Below are positions 1 to 5,883 of a DNA stretch of 6,423 nt, in pieces. The DNA is from Thauera sp. (GTDB lineage: Bacteria; Pseudomonadota; Gammaproteobacteria; Burkholderiales; Rhodocyclaceae), in assembly GCA_023150215.1 (NCBI GenBank), contig JAKLLJ010000200.1, positions 1-6,423 on the forward strand. The letters are read 5' to 3'. Under the pieces are notes generated by a model. The model had not been told where the DNA came from. It saw only the letters and a list, made by a program, of their open reading frames with translations, and ran no database searches. Position numbers and translations under genes: made by a program. Within the stretch, counting starts at the first letter, position 1; the number at the start of each line of letters is the position of its first letter.

Positions 1-1
1 G

Positions 2-526
2 CGTCAGGGCCTGCGCGGCGAGCATGTGTTGCTGACCATCGGCGTATCGGCAGCGTGCGACATCCTGCTGATCAGCCTGGGCATCGCCGGCGTGGGCAGC
101 CTGTTCGTCGCCAACCCCGACCTGATGGCGGCGGCACGCTACGGTGGCGCGGCCTTTCTCGTCTGGTACGGCACCCGCGCGCTCCTGTCGGCGCTGCGCG
201 GCGGGCGGGCGATGGACCTTGCCGAGCACAAGCGCATGTCGCGCGGGCAGGCCCTGCTCGCGGCCGCTGGCTTCAGCCTGCTCAACCCGCATGCCTACCT
301 GGATACCGTGGTGCTGCTCGGCTCGATCGGCAGCCAGCAGGCCGAGGATCTGCGCCCGCTGTTCGCAGCCGGTGCGATCAGCGCCTCGGTCGTGTGGTTC
401 CTGCTGCTCGGCTACGGAGCCCGCCTGCTAGCGCCGCTGTTTTCCAAGCCGGTGGCGTGGCGCGTGCTGGACGCGCTGGTGGCGCTGATGCTGTGGGCGA
501 TCGCGGCCTCGCTGCTGCTGGGGTGA
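2..526 (+). CDS. LysE/ArgO-family amino acid exporter (5' end cut by window)
   Basis: Inner-membrane exporter of basic amino acids, probably arginine and/or lysine by family. The window starts inside the gene: the frame is open from base 2 (RQGLRGEHVLL...) and about 174 residues remain before the TGA at 524-526. Against E. coli ArgO (about 211 residues), recalled from memory, roughly the first 25-30 residues are missing, including the usual first helix with its GPQN motif. Visible family marks are an RQGLRG stretch matching NQGIRR of ArgO, ACD before a hydrophobic helix, GGAAFLVWYG, the signature LLNPHAYLDTVVLLGSIG, and GAISASVVWFLLLGYGA before a final hydrophobic segment ending LLLG. Several strongly hydrophobic segments fit a polytopic LysE-fold protein. 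The GTG at base 26 is internal to the family alignment, so it is not the real start. Substrate cannot be settled from sequence: the middle resembles ArgO and the C-terminus equally resembles Corynebacterium LysE. It converges on plsY. Confidence 0.9.
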   Translation, partial: RQGLRGEHVLLTIGVSAACDILLISLGIAGVGSLFVANPDLMAAARYGGAAFLVWYGTRALLSALRGGRAMDLAEHKRMSRGQALLAAAGFSLLNPHAYLDTVVLLGSIGSQQAEDLRPLFAAGAISASVVWFLLLGYGARLLAPLFSKPVAWRVLDALVALMLWAIAASLLLG

Positions 527-569
527 GCGGAGCCCCCCAGCGGGGACGCGGATCGCAATCGCAGCGGCT

Positions 570-663
570 GCTGTAGGAGCGGCGGCAGCCGCGAACCCGG
601 CGCCAGGCCTCCGCGCCATCGCTGCTTCGATGCGCCATTCGCGGCTGCCGCCGCTCCTACAGC
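570..663. repeat. Inverted pair of REP palindromes
   Basis: Two copies of a REP-like element face each other: 570-595 on the plus strand (GCTGTAGGAGCGGCGG, then CAGCCGCGAA) and its exact reverse complement at 638-663. The arms match over 26 bases with no mismatch. Inside, GGCGC 599-603 can pair with GCGCC 632-636, so the stem continues after a small internal loop. Each copy also contains its own small palindrome, GCGGC-GGCA-GCCGC. The pair lies between the 3' ends of two convergent genes, the usual place for REP/BIME elements, and could serve as a two-way transcript 3' end, since no T-rich terminator is visible nearby. The repeat is directly seen; the termination role is inference. Confidence 0.85.
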
Positions 664-680
664 GAAGGCCGCGACGGTTC

Positions 681-705
681 GTGCAGGAGCGGCGGCAGCC
701 GCGAA
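681..705 (+). repeat. REP palindrome, third copy of the cluster
   Basis: GTGCAGGAGCGGCGG followed by CAGCCGCGAA. It matches the 571-595 copy over 24 bases from 682 except for one T-to-C change (TGCAGG for TGTAGG). The internal stem GCGGC/GCCGC and loop GGCA are unchanged. It has the same orientation as the first copy and sits 17 bases after the end of the inverted pair. Confidence 0.8.
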
Positions 706-776
706 TCATCGGGCGCCCGGGGGCGCGATTCCGTCGGCGCTTGCGCCCGGAACGGGTCGGTTGCGGAGGCGAGGCC

Positions 777-1388
777 TTACGCCGCTGGCCCGTCCTTCTT
801 CTTGCTGCCGCCGATCTTGCCCTCGGTGCCGGCGCGCAGGCGGGCGAGGTTGTCCTTGTGCCGCCACAGCAGCATGGCCGCCATGGCCGCCAGCACGCCG
901 ACCGCCGGCTTGGGGCCGAGGAACAGGAGGCCGGCCAGCGGCGCGGCGACCGCCGCTGACAGCGCCGCGGCCGAGGAGTAGCGCGTGGTGTAGGCGATCA
1001 TCAGCCAGATCACCGCGCAGAAGATCGCGATGCGGGCGTCGACACCGGCGAGCACGCCGAGCGCAGTGGCGACGCCCTTGCCGCCGTTGAAGCGCAGGAA
1101 CACCGAGAACACGTGGCCGAGGAAGGCGGCGAGGCCGGCCAAGGCGGCTTCGCTGGCACCGAAGCCTAGCCGGGTCGCGGCCCACACCGCGAACCAGCCC
1201 TTCAGGCTGTCGCCGATCAGGGTCAGCGCGGCGGCGGCCTTGTTGCCGCTGCGCAATACGTTGGTTGCGCCTGGATTACCCGAGCCGTACTCGCGCGGGT
1301 CTTGCAGGCCGAACAGGCGGCTGGTGACCACGGCGAAGGGAATCGAGCCGATGAGGTAGGCGGCAGCGAGCAGAAGCAGGGTGGACAT
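777..1388 (-). CDS. plsY: Glycerol-3-phosphate acyltransferase PlsY
   Basis: Integral membrane enzyme that moves an acyl group from acyl-phosphate to glycerol-3-phosphate, giving lysophosphatidic acid, the first committed step of phospholipid synthesis in the PlsX/PlsY route. The product is 203 residues, normal for the family. The N-terminus is a membrane segment (LLLLAAAYLIGSIPFAVV). The three PlsY motifs are present: SGNPGATNVLR at 36-46, GHVFSVFLRF then NGGKGVAT at 91-108, and HKDNLARLRAGTEGKIG at 177-193. The rest is hydrophobic, as expected for a multi-pass protein. The ATG at 1386-1388 is preferred because GGAG (1394-1397) lies 5 bases upstream and the GSIPF segment then sits near residue 14 as usual; the frame is open 11 codons further but that extension (CCPPPGSGAK) looks like untranslated leader. 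The tail is lysine-rich (GGSKKKDGPAA). It is divergent from folB, its partner in many proteobacteria. Confidence 0.96.
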   Translation of the reverse strand: MSTLLLLAAAYLIGSIPFAVVTSRLFGLQDPREYGSGNPGATNVLRSGNKAAAALTLIGDSLKGWFAVWAATRLGFGASEAALAGLAAFLGHVFSVFLRFNGGKGVATALGVLAGVDARIAIFCAVIWLMIAYTTRYSSAAALSAAVAAPLAGLLFLGPKPAVGVLAAMAAMLLWRHKDNLARLRAGTEGKIGGSKKKDGPAA

Positions 1389-1393
1389 CTTGG

Positions 1394-1417
1394 CTCCGCT
1401 GCCCGGTGGCGGGCAGC
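1394..1417 (-). promoter_or_regulatory. plsY ribosome binding site with abutting hairpin
   Basis: On the minus strand, GCTGCCCG, CCAC and CGGGCAGC (1417 to 1398) form a perfect 8-bp GC-rich stem with a 4-base loop. It is followed directly by the plsY Shine-Dalgarno GGAG (1397-1394) and then the ATG. The arms and their position are seen directly. A hairpin touching the ribosome binding site could affect translation initiation of plsY, but that is inference, and GC-rich DNA makes such stems by chance more often than average. Confidence 0.45.
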
Positions 1418-1506
1418 ACAATGGATACGGGAAGAGTGGGCGGAAGGTTCGAGCACGCCGTCCGGAGCCGACCGACAGCTTTTCCCGGCGAGGGGACGGG
1501 GGCGCG

Positions 1507-1535
1507 TTAGAATCCGGGCGATTCTAAACGGGAAG
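1507..1535 (+). promoter_or_regulatory. folB leader: inverted repeat with -10-like boxes and RBS
   Basis: TTAGAATC (1507-1514), spacer CGGGC, GATTCTAA (1520-1527) is a perfect 8-bp inverted repeat, AT-rich in an otherwise GC-rich gap. It is followed by the folB Shine-Dalgarno GGAAG (1531-1535), 4 bases from the ATG. TAGAAT at 1508-1513 is one base from the sigma-70 -10 consensus, and by symmetry TAGAAT also reads on the minus strand (1526-1521) toward plsY. No convincing -35 box sits 16-18 bases away on either side. It may be a -10 region, an operator or an mRNA hairpin; the sequence does not decide. Confidence 0.45.
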
Positions 1536-1539
1536 CAGC

Positions 1540-1914
1540 ATGGATTTCATCTTCATCGAGGAACTGCGGGTCAAGGCCTGGGTCGGCATCTACGAGCGCG
1601 AAAAGACCGGACCGCAGACGGTCGAGCTGAACCTGACCTTCGGGGTGCCTGACGCGGCGGCCGAACACGACGACATCGCCGACACGATCGACTACGCGGT
1701 CGTGACCGAGCGCATCCGCCGCGAGCTTGCCGAACGTCATTTCAATCTGATCGAGAGCCTGGGCGAGTTCGTCGTCAAGCTGCTGTTCGAGGAGTTCGGT
1801 GCGCCCTGGGTCAAGCTCAAGGTCGGCAAAATCGGTGTAATGAAGGACGTGCGCCGGGTCGGCGTGTACATCCAGCGCAGCAAGGCGGGTGTGGTGGTGC
1901 CGCCGGCGGCCTGA
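1540..1914 (+). CDS. folB: Dihydroneopterin aldolase FolB
   Basis: Cytoplasmic folate-pathway enzyme that splits 7,8-dihydroneopterin into 6-hydroxymethyl-dihydropterin and glycolaldehyde; the family also epimerises the substrate. The product has 124 residues, close to E. coli FolB (about 122), and aligns from the first residue (MDFIFIEELRV against MDIVFIEQLSV). Glu21, in GIYEREKTGPQ, lines up with the pterin-binding/catalytic glutamate region. Lys97, in KLKVGKIGV, matches the catalytic lysine. The stretch DDIADTIDYAVVTERI (44-59) is the typical family core, and VGVYIQR closes the last strand. The start ATG has GGAAG 4 bases upstream. The gene is transcribed away from plsY and ends 25 bases before the convergent ybaK. 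The tail KAGVVVPPAA is beyond the conserved domain. Confidence 0.96.
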   Translation: MDFIFIEELRVKAWVGIYEREKTGPQTVELNLTFGVPDAAAEHDDIADTIDYAVVTERIRRELAERHFNLIESLGEFVVKLLFEEFGAPWVKLKVGKIGVMKDVRRVGVYIQRSKAGVVVPPAA

Positions 1915-1918
1915 GCGC

Positions 1919-1937
1919 CTCGCGCCCGCGCCGCGAG
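1919..1937. terminator. Possible folB/ybaK convergent stem-loop
   Basis: CTCGCG (1919-1924) and CGCGAG (1932-1937) form a 6-bp stem with a 7-base loop, filling most of the 25-base gap between the two stop codons. There is no proper T-run on either side (only a short TTCAGTTT to the right, which already lies in ybaK), so a classical intrinsic terminator is not shown. Position is the main support. Confidence 0.3.
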
Positions 1938-1939
1938 CT

Positions 1940-2428
1940 TCAGTTTGCGACCTGCACCAGTTTGGCTTGCAGCACGCGCAGTAGGTCGTGCGGGTGCATG
2001 CCGACCAGGAAGCCGCGGCGCCCGCCATTGATGTAGATCAGCGGCAGGTCGAGGATGCTGCGCTCCATGTACACCGGCATCTTCTTGCGCGTGCCGAAGG
2101 GCGAGGTGCCGCCCACCAGGTAGCCGCTGTGGCGGTTCGCGGTTTCGGGCTTGCAGGTTTCGACGTGCTTGCACGGGATCTGGCGGGCGAGCTCCTTGGT
2201 GGACACCTTGTGGTCGCCGTGCATCAGCACCACCATCGGCTGCGCGCTCTCGTCCTCCATGATCAGGGTCTTGACCACCGCATGCTCGGCGACGTTCAGC
2301 TCGCGCGAGGAGACGGCCGTGCCGCCATGCTCCTCGTAATCGTAGAGGTGGCTCGAAAACGCGACGCCATGCTGGCGAAGGAAGCGGGTGGCCGGGGTCT
2401 CCGGGGCGTGGTCTGCGTGTTTGCTCAT
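1940..2428 (-). CDS. ybaK: YbaK/EbsC-type aminoacyl-tRNA (Cys-tRNA(Pro)) deacylase
   Basis: Small free-standing editing enzyme that hydrolyses mischarged aminoacyl-tRNA; the E. coli namesake removes cysteine from tRNA(Pro) mischarged by prolyl-tRNA synthetase. It has 162 residues, the usual size, and a single YbaK domain throughout. Family marks: TPATRFLRQHGVAFSSHLY near the N-terminus, Lys53 in VVKTLIM (matching the functional lysine in YKTLLV of YbaK), GYLVGGTSPFG at 102-112, and INGGRRG at 133-139 followed by a short C-terminal helix. The substrate is taken from the family; related INS-box enzymes clear other amino acids, so exact specificity is not certain. The ATG at 2426-2428 has an AAAGG about 10 bases upstream, a rather long spacing. 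It lies 87 bases downstream of xerD on the same strand, so it may be the last gene of that unit or may use its own promoter (see 2479-2504). Confidence 0.9.
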   Translation of the reverse strand: MSKHADHAPETPATRFLRQHGVAFSSHLYDYEEHGGTAVSSRELNVAEHAVVKTLIMEDESAQPMVVLMHGDHKVSTKELARQIPCKHVETCKPETANRHSGYLVGGTSPFGTRKKMPVYMERSILDLPLIYINGGRRGFLVGMHPHDLLRVLQAKLVQVAN

Positions 2429-2478
2429 GCTGGCGCTGCCTTTGGGAAAGTCGCCGGCGCGTGCCGGTCATGGGCCGG

Positions 2479-2504
2479 ATTGTAATTCGATCGGCCATGC
2501 CGAT
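2479..2504 (-). promoter_or_regulatory. Inverted repeat and -10-like box between xerD and ybaK
   Basis: ATCGGC-CAT-GCCGAT (2490-2504) is a perfect 6-bp inverted repeat with a 3-base centre, starting 11 bases past the xerD stop on the minus strand. Just downstream, TACAAT (2484-2479, minus) is a good match to a -10 hexamer, but no -35 of the TTGACA type is visible at 16-18 bases. As RNA the repeat would be a short hairpin after xerD; there is no U-run after it. It could be an operator/promoter for ybaK or a weak 3' hairpin of xerD. Confidence 0.3.
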
Positions 2505-2515
2505 GCGCAGGGCGT

Positions 2516-3445
2516 TCACGCCCGCGGATGATGACGGGCGTGCAGTTGCTTGAGGCGCTCGCGCGCCACGTGGGTGTAGATCTGCGTGGTGGAGATGTCG
2601 GCGTGGCCGAGCAGCAGCTGCACCACGCGCAGGTCGGCGCCATGGTTGAGCAGGTGGGTGGCGAAGGCGTGGCGCAGGGTGTGCGGCGAGATGCGCTCGC
2701 GCGCGATGCCGGCGCGGGTGGCGTAGGCCTTGATCAGGCGCCAGAACATCTGGCGCGACATGCCTGCGCCGAGCCGGGTCACGAATACCTCGTCGCAGGT
2801 GCGCCCGGCGAGCAGCAGCGGCCGCGCCTCGATCAGGTAGCGCTGCAGCCAGTCGGCGGCAATCTCGCCGATCGGCACCAGACGCTCCTTGCTGCCCTTG
2901 CCCATCACCCGGACCACGCCCTCGTTCACGCCGACCGCGAACACTTTCAGGCCGACCAGCTCGGAAACGCGCACGCCCGCGGCGTACAGCACCTCGATCA
3001 TGCAACGGTCGCGCAGCCCTTGCGGGGTGCCGGGGTCGGGTGCGGCGAGCAGGGCTTCGACCTGCGCCTCGCTCAGCGTCTTCGGGAAGCGTTCGGCCGC
3101 CATCGGCATGTCGATCACCAGCGTGGGGTCGGTGTCGATCTCGCGGTTGCTCAGCAACTGGCGGTAGTAGCGCCGCCAGGCGGCAAGCAGCCGGCGCTGG
3201 CTGGCCGGCTTGGCGCTGCGGCTGAACTCGGCCAGATAGGCGGACAGGTCCGCGGTACCGGCCGCGGGCAGGCGCTGGCCGCGCGTCTCCAGCCAGGCGG
3301 CAAAGCGGGCGAGGTCGCTGCGGTAGCCCGCCAGTGTGTTGCGCGCCAGCCCGTGCTCGAGCCACAGGGTGTCGGTGAAGCGGTCGAGCTCGCGGCGATG
3401 CTCGGGCTGCAGGCCGGCTTCGCGCGCCGGCGGACGCCCGCTCAC
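2516..3445 (-). CDS. xerD: Site-specific tyrosine recombinase XerD
   Basis: Cuts and rejoins DNA at the chromosomal dif site together with XerC, resolving chromosome dimers before division, under FtsK control. The product is 309 residues against 298 in E. coli. The N-terminal SAM-like DNA-binding domain spans about 15-105 (FTDTLWLEHGLARNTLAGYR) and the catalytic domain about 120-300. All six active-site residues are present with E. coli XerD spacing: Arg159 (GVRVSEL), Lys183 (GKGSKER), His255 and Arg258 (SPHTLRHAFATH), His281 (LGHADIS) and nucleophile Tyr290 (TTQIYTHV). The C-terminus LHARHHPRA is typical XerD, which argues against XerC or a phage integrase. The frame is open far upstream, but the GTG at 3443-3445 is chosen because it overlaps the ogt stop as GTGA and has GAAGG 6 bases before it. 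This gives about 11 extra residues (VSGRPPAREAG) relative to E. coli. Confidence 0.96.
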   Translation of the reverse strand: MSGRPPAREAGLQPEHRRELDRFTDTLWLEHGLARNTLAGYRSDLARFAAWLETRGQRLPAAGTADLSAYLAEFSRSAKPASQRRLLAAWRRYYRQLLSNREIDTDPTLVIDMPMAAERFPKTLSEAQVEALLAAPDPGTPQGLRDRCMIEVLYAAGVRVSELVGLKVFAVGVNEGVVRVMGKGSKERLVPIGEIAADWLQRYLIEARPLLLAGRTCDEVFVTRLGAGMSRQMFWRLIKAYATRAGIARERISPHTLRHAFATHLLNHGADLRVVQLLLGHADISTTQIYTHVARERLKQLHARHHPRA

Positions 3446-3456
3446 AGGGCGCCTTC
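3442..3456 (-). promoter_or_regulatory. xerD ribosome binding site and ogt/xerD GTGA overlap
   Basis: Read on the minus strand: GAAGG (3456-3452), six bases, then GTGA, where GTG starts xerD and TGA ends ogt. This decides the xerD start among several in-frame upstream options and suggests translational coupling. Confidence 0.65.
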
Positions 3457-3960
3457 GAAGGCGAGCAGCCAGCGCTTGACCTCGAGCAGCCAGCCGTCGC
3501 GGGCGTTGGCGAAACCGCCGAGCCCGCCGGCTGAGGTGACGCGATGGCAGGGCACGATCAGCGGGAAGGGGTTGGCGCCGCAGGCCTGGCCGACGGCACG
3601 CGGCGCGCTGCCCAGCCGTGCAGAGAGCTCGCCGTAGGTCGCGGTGCAGCCGCGCGGAATGGCGCTGATCGCCGTCCACACGCGGCGCCGGAAGGGGGTG
3701 CCGCAGGGCGCGAGCGGCACCGGGAAGCGGGCGTCGGGCTCATCGATCCAGGCCCGCAGGGCGTGTGCCGTAGCGCCTGCGGTGGCATTGCGTGCGTCCT
3801 GCAGCGGCGTGCCCGGGGGCAGGAACACCAGCTCGCGCACCAGGCCGTCGTGGGCGCGGATGCCGAAGGGACCGAAGGGTAGTGCGATGACCGCGTCGAA
3901 GGCGGGAGCGGCTGCAGCCCCCGCGGCGTCCGCGGCCTTGGTGGCCAACATCGTCGTCAC
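3442..3960 (-). CDS. ogt: Methylated-DNA--[protein]-cysteine S-methyltransferase (Ogt type)
   Basis: Suicide DNA-repair protein that takes the alkyl group from O6-alkylguanine or O4-alkylthymine onto its own cysteine. It has 172 residues, matching Ogt (171 in E. coli). Residues 22-80 fit the poorly conserved N-terminal domain; the C-terminal DNA-binding domain starts near 87 (GTPFRRRVWTAISAIPRG). The active-site motif PCHRV is at 137-141, with Cys138 as acceptor, His139 next to it, Asn130 in GANP, and Glu169 near the C-terminus completing the usual hydrogen-bond network. Arg121 (RAVG) is the expected arginine finger. No AraC-like Ada domain is present, so it is not Ada. The start GTG (3958-3960) overlaps the stop of the upstream gene as GTGA and has AGAAG 5 bases upstream; ATG at codon 4 is a possible alternative but is poorly placed for that site. 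Residues 9-20 are alanine-rich and probably disordered. It overlaps xerD by 4 bases. Confidence 0.93.
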   Translation of the reverse strand: MTTMLATKAADAAGAAAAPAFDAVIALPFGPFGIRAHDGLVRELVFLPPGTPLQDARNATAGATAHALRAWIDEPDARFPVPLAPCGTPFRRRVWTAISAIPRGCTATYGELSARLGSAPRAVGQACGANPFPLIVPCHRVTSAGGLGGFANARDGWLLEVKRWLLAFEGAL

Positions 3961-4538
3961 TGCGGCTTCTTGAGCAGCGCGTCGCGCAGCTCGCTGTCGG
4001 CCGGGCGCTCGCCGAACCAGACGCGCAGCAGCGCCGGGTAGAAGTGGGTGTCGGTGATGTCATCGCCGCGTTGCTGGCCGTCGACCAGCAGTCGGGTGGC
4101 GCCGTTGCCAAGACGATCGAGGACGATCTCGGTGCCGCTCTTCACTTCGCCGACTGCGTTGAGCGCGGCGAGCAGCGCGTCGGTGGCAGGTCTGAGTGCG
4201 CCGAGCGCGGCGGTGTCGTGGTTCTTCTCCAGGCCGGTCAGCAGCGCGTCGCCGAACTGTCGGGCTTCAAGATCGCGGGTGAGCACGATGCGGATGCGCT
4301 TCTCGCCCTTGTCGCCGATGATCGCCGCCGCGTCGTCGAGCGGGGCACGCAGGTACAGGCCCATCGCATAGACCTTGAAGCCGAGCCGGGTGCGCAGGCC
4401 GGCGCCGTTGAGCGCAAGGGCGCGCTGCTGCACGGTCTGCTGCGGCGGGAATTCCACGTTGCCGACGGTGACGGCGGCTTGGGCGAGGGGGGGCGAGAGC
4501 AGGACCGCGGTGAGCAGGATGCGGGCGAAACGGATCAT
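3957..4538 (-). CDS. Secreted chalcone-isomerase-like protein
   Basis: Exported protein of unknown role with the bacterial chalcone-isomerase-like fold (family assignment from recalled sequence pattern, e.g. Pfam Chalcone_3). It has 193 residues. Residues 1-21 are a clear signal peptide: Arg3/Arg6, a hydrophobic core LLTAVLLSPPLA, and an AQA cleavage site before AVTVGNVEFP, so the mature protein is probably periplasmic. Family-like stretches are LNGAGLRTRLGFKVYAMGLYL (about 43-63, here in two parts: LNGAGLRTRLG and FKVYAMGLYL), LTRDLEARQFGDAL, and the C-terminal FYPALLRVWFGERPADSELR. Plant chalcone isomerase chemistry should not be assumed; related proteins include fatty-acid-binding and non-enzymatic members. 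The ATG has AAGGAA 7 bases upstream. It starts 34 bases after the proA stop and ends in a 4-base overlap with ogt, so it is probably co-transcribed with both. Confidence 0.82.
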   Translation of the reverse strand: MIRFARILLTAVLLSPPLAQAAVTVGNVEFPPQQTVQQRALALNGAGLRTRLGFKVYAMGLYLRAPLDDAAAIIGDKGEKRIRIVLTRDLEARQFGDALLTGLEKNHDTAALGALRPATDALLAALNAVGEVKSGTEIVLDRLGNGATRLLVDGQQRGDDITDTHFYPALLRVWFGERPADSELRDALLKKPQ

Positions 4539-4572
4539 CGGGTGTTTCCTTATGATGCGCGTCCGGCGGCGT

Positions 4573-5850
4573 TCAGCGCCGAACCTCGCCGTTGCCGAAC
4601 ACGATCCACTTCTGGCTGGTCAGGCCCTCGAGCCCGACCGGGCCGCGGGCGTGGATCTTGTCGGTGGAGATGCCGATCTCTGCACCGAGGCCGTATTCGA
4701 AGCCATCGGCGAAGCGGGTCGAGGCATTGACCATGACCGAGGACGAGTCCACCTCGCGCAGGAAGCGCATGGCGTGGGAATGGTTCTCGGTGACGATGGC
4801 CTCGGTATGGCCGGAGCTGCAGGTGTTGATGTGGGCGATCGCCTCGTCGAGGCCGGCCACGACCTTCACCGCGATGATGGGGGCGAGATATTCCTCGAAC
4901 CAGTCGGCCTCGGTGGCTTCGACCAGCTTCGCATCAGCGATTCCGGCCGCCCGCAGCAGGGCGAGGGACTCGGCGCAGCAGCGCATTTCCACGCCCTTGG
5001 CGGCGAGCATGCGGGCGATCTCGGGCAAGTAGAGGTCGGCGATGGCGCGCGCCACCAGCAGCGATTCGGCGGTGTTGCAGGTGCCGTAGCGCTGGGTCTT
5101 GGCGTTCTCGACGATGGGCACGACCTTGGCGGGGTCGGCTTCATCGTCGATGTAGACATGGCAGTTGCCGTCGAGGTGCTTGATCACCGGCACGCGCGCC
5201 TCCTTGGCGATGCGCTCGATCAGGCCCTTGCCGCCGCGCGGCACGATCACGTCGACGTACTCGGGCATCGTGATCAGCGCACCGACGGCCGCGCGGTCGG
5301 TGGTCTCCACCACCTGCACCGCGTGCTCGGGCAGGCCGGCCGTCTGCAGGCCGGCGCGCACGCAGGCGGCGATCGCGCGGTTGGCGTGGATCGCCTCCTT
5401 GCCGCCGCGCAGGATCGCGGCGTTGCCCGATTTGAGGCATAGCGCCGCGGCGTCGGCGGTGACGTTGGGACGGGCCTCGTAGATGATGCCGATCACGCCC
5501 AGCGGCACCCGCATCTTGCCGAGCGCGATGCCGGAGGGGCGGCGCTTGATATCGCTCATCTCGCCCACCGGGTCGGGCAGCGCGGCGACCTGCTCGAGGC
5601 CGGTGGCCATGGCCTCGATGCCCTGTTCGCTTAGGGTCAGGCGGTCGATCAGTGCAGGCTCCAGGCCCGCGCTGCGCGCTGCGACGAGATCCTGCACGTT
5701 GGCGGCGAGCAGTTCGGCGCGGTGGGCGCGGATTTCGGCGGCCATCGCGATCAGCGCTGCGTTCTTGGCGGCGGTGGAGGCCGCGGCGAGCACGCGTGAG
5801 GCGGCGCGGGCCTGGCGGCCCAGAGTCTGCATGTAGTCTTGGATGTCCAT
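4573..5850 (-). CDS. proA: Gamma-glutamyl phosphate reductase (glutamate-5-semialdehyde dehydrogenase) ProA
   Basis: Second enzyme of proline synthesis: NADPH-dependent reduction of gamma-glutamyl phosphate, made by ProB, to glutamate-5-semialdehyde. The product has 425 residues, close to the usual 415-420, and is intact. It has the aldehyde-dehydrogenase fold. The N-terminal region includes PLGVIGIIYEARPNVTADAA (116-135), typical of ProA; the cofactor region has LKSGNAAILRGGKEA (139-153) and VPRGGKGLI. The catalytic Cys258 lies in TQRYGTCNTAESLLV. The end of the catalytic domain has NTCSSGHTEAIVT and SSSVMVNASTRFADGFEYG, and the C-terminus has GAEIGISTDKIHARGPVGLEGL. The ATG at 5848-5850 matches the family N-terminus, but its ribosome binding site is weak (GAAG directly touches the ATG; a GGA lies about 10 bases upstream). 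proB is not in the window. It lies downstream of holA, an order common in betaproteobacteria, but 395 bases separate them and an own promoter is plausible. Confidence 0.97.
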   Translation of the reverse strand: MDIQDYMQTLGRQARAASRVLAAASTAAKNAALIAMAAEIRAHRAELLAANVQDLVAARSAGLEPALIDRLTLSEQGIEAMATGLEQVAALPDPVGEMSDIKRRPSGIALGKMRVPLGVIGIIYEARPNVTADAAALCLKSGNAAILRGGKEAIHANRAIAACVRAGLQTAGLPEHAVQVVETTDRAAVGALITMPEYVDVIVPRGGKGLIERIAKEARVPVIKHLDGNCHVYIDDEADPAKVVPIVENAKTQRYGTCNTAESLLVARAIADLYLPEIARMLAAKGVEMRCCAESLALLRAAGIADAKLVEATEADWFEEYLAPIIAVKVVAGLDEAIAHINTCSSGHTEAIVTENHSHAMRFLREVDSSSVMVNASTRFADGFEYGLGAEIGISTDKIHARGPVGLEGLTSQKWIVFGNGEVRR

Positions 5851-5883
5851 CTTCGCGAGGTCCGGCGTGATTGTTGGCCCGGC

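Noticed and set aside
570..705. CRISPR array
   Set aside because: Only three copies, in mixed orientation, with unequal spacing and no cas genes; each unit is a self-palindrome typical of REP elements.
1389..1421. Longer PlsY starting at a TTG at 1421
   Set aside because: The extra 11 residues (MCCPPPGSGAK) are unlike PlsY N-termini, and the ATG at 1388 has a well-placed GGAG.
1737..3365. 542-codon open frame on the minus strand across folB, ybaK and xerD
   Set aside because: It is antisense or out of frame to three well-recognised genes, and its translation is arginine/proline/alanine-rich with no family pattern: a chance frame in GC-rich DNA.
2516..3445. Phage or integron integrase marking a mobile element
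   Set aside because: The protein matches housekeeping XerD in length, active-site spacing and C-terminal HHPRA; there are no att-like repeats or phage genes, and its neighbours are core genes.
2528..3637. 369-codon plus-strand frame opposite xerD and ogt
   Set aside because: Mirror of the true genes; rich in Gly/Ala/Arg/His with no recognisable motif or ribosome binding site.
4375..5442. 355-codon plus-strand frame opposite proA
   Set aside because: proA is intact with all family motifs on the other strand; the opposite frame is a codon-bias shadow.
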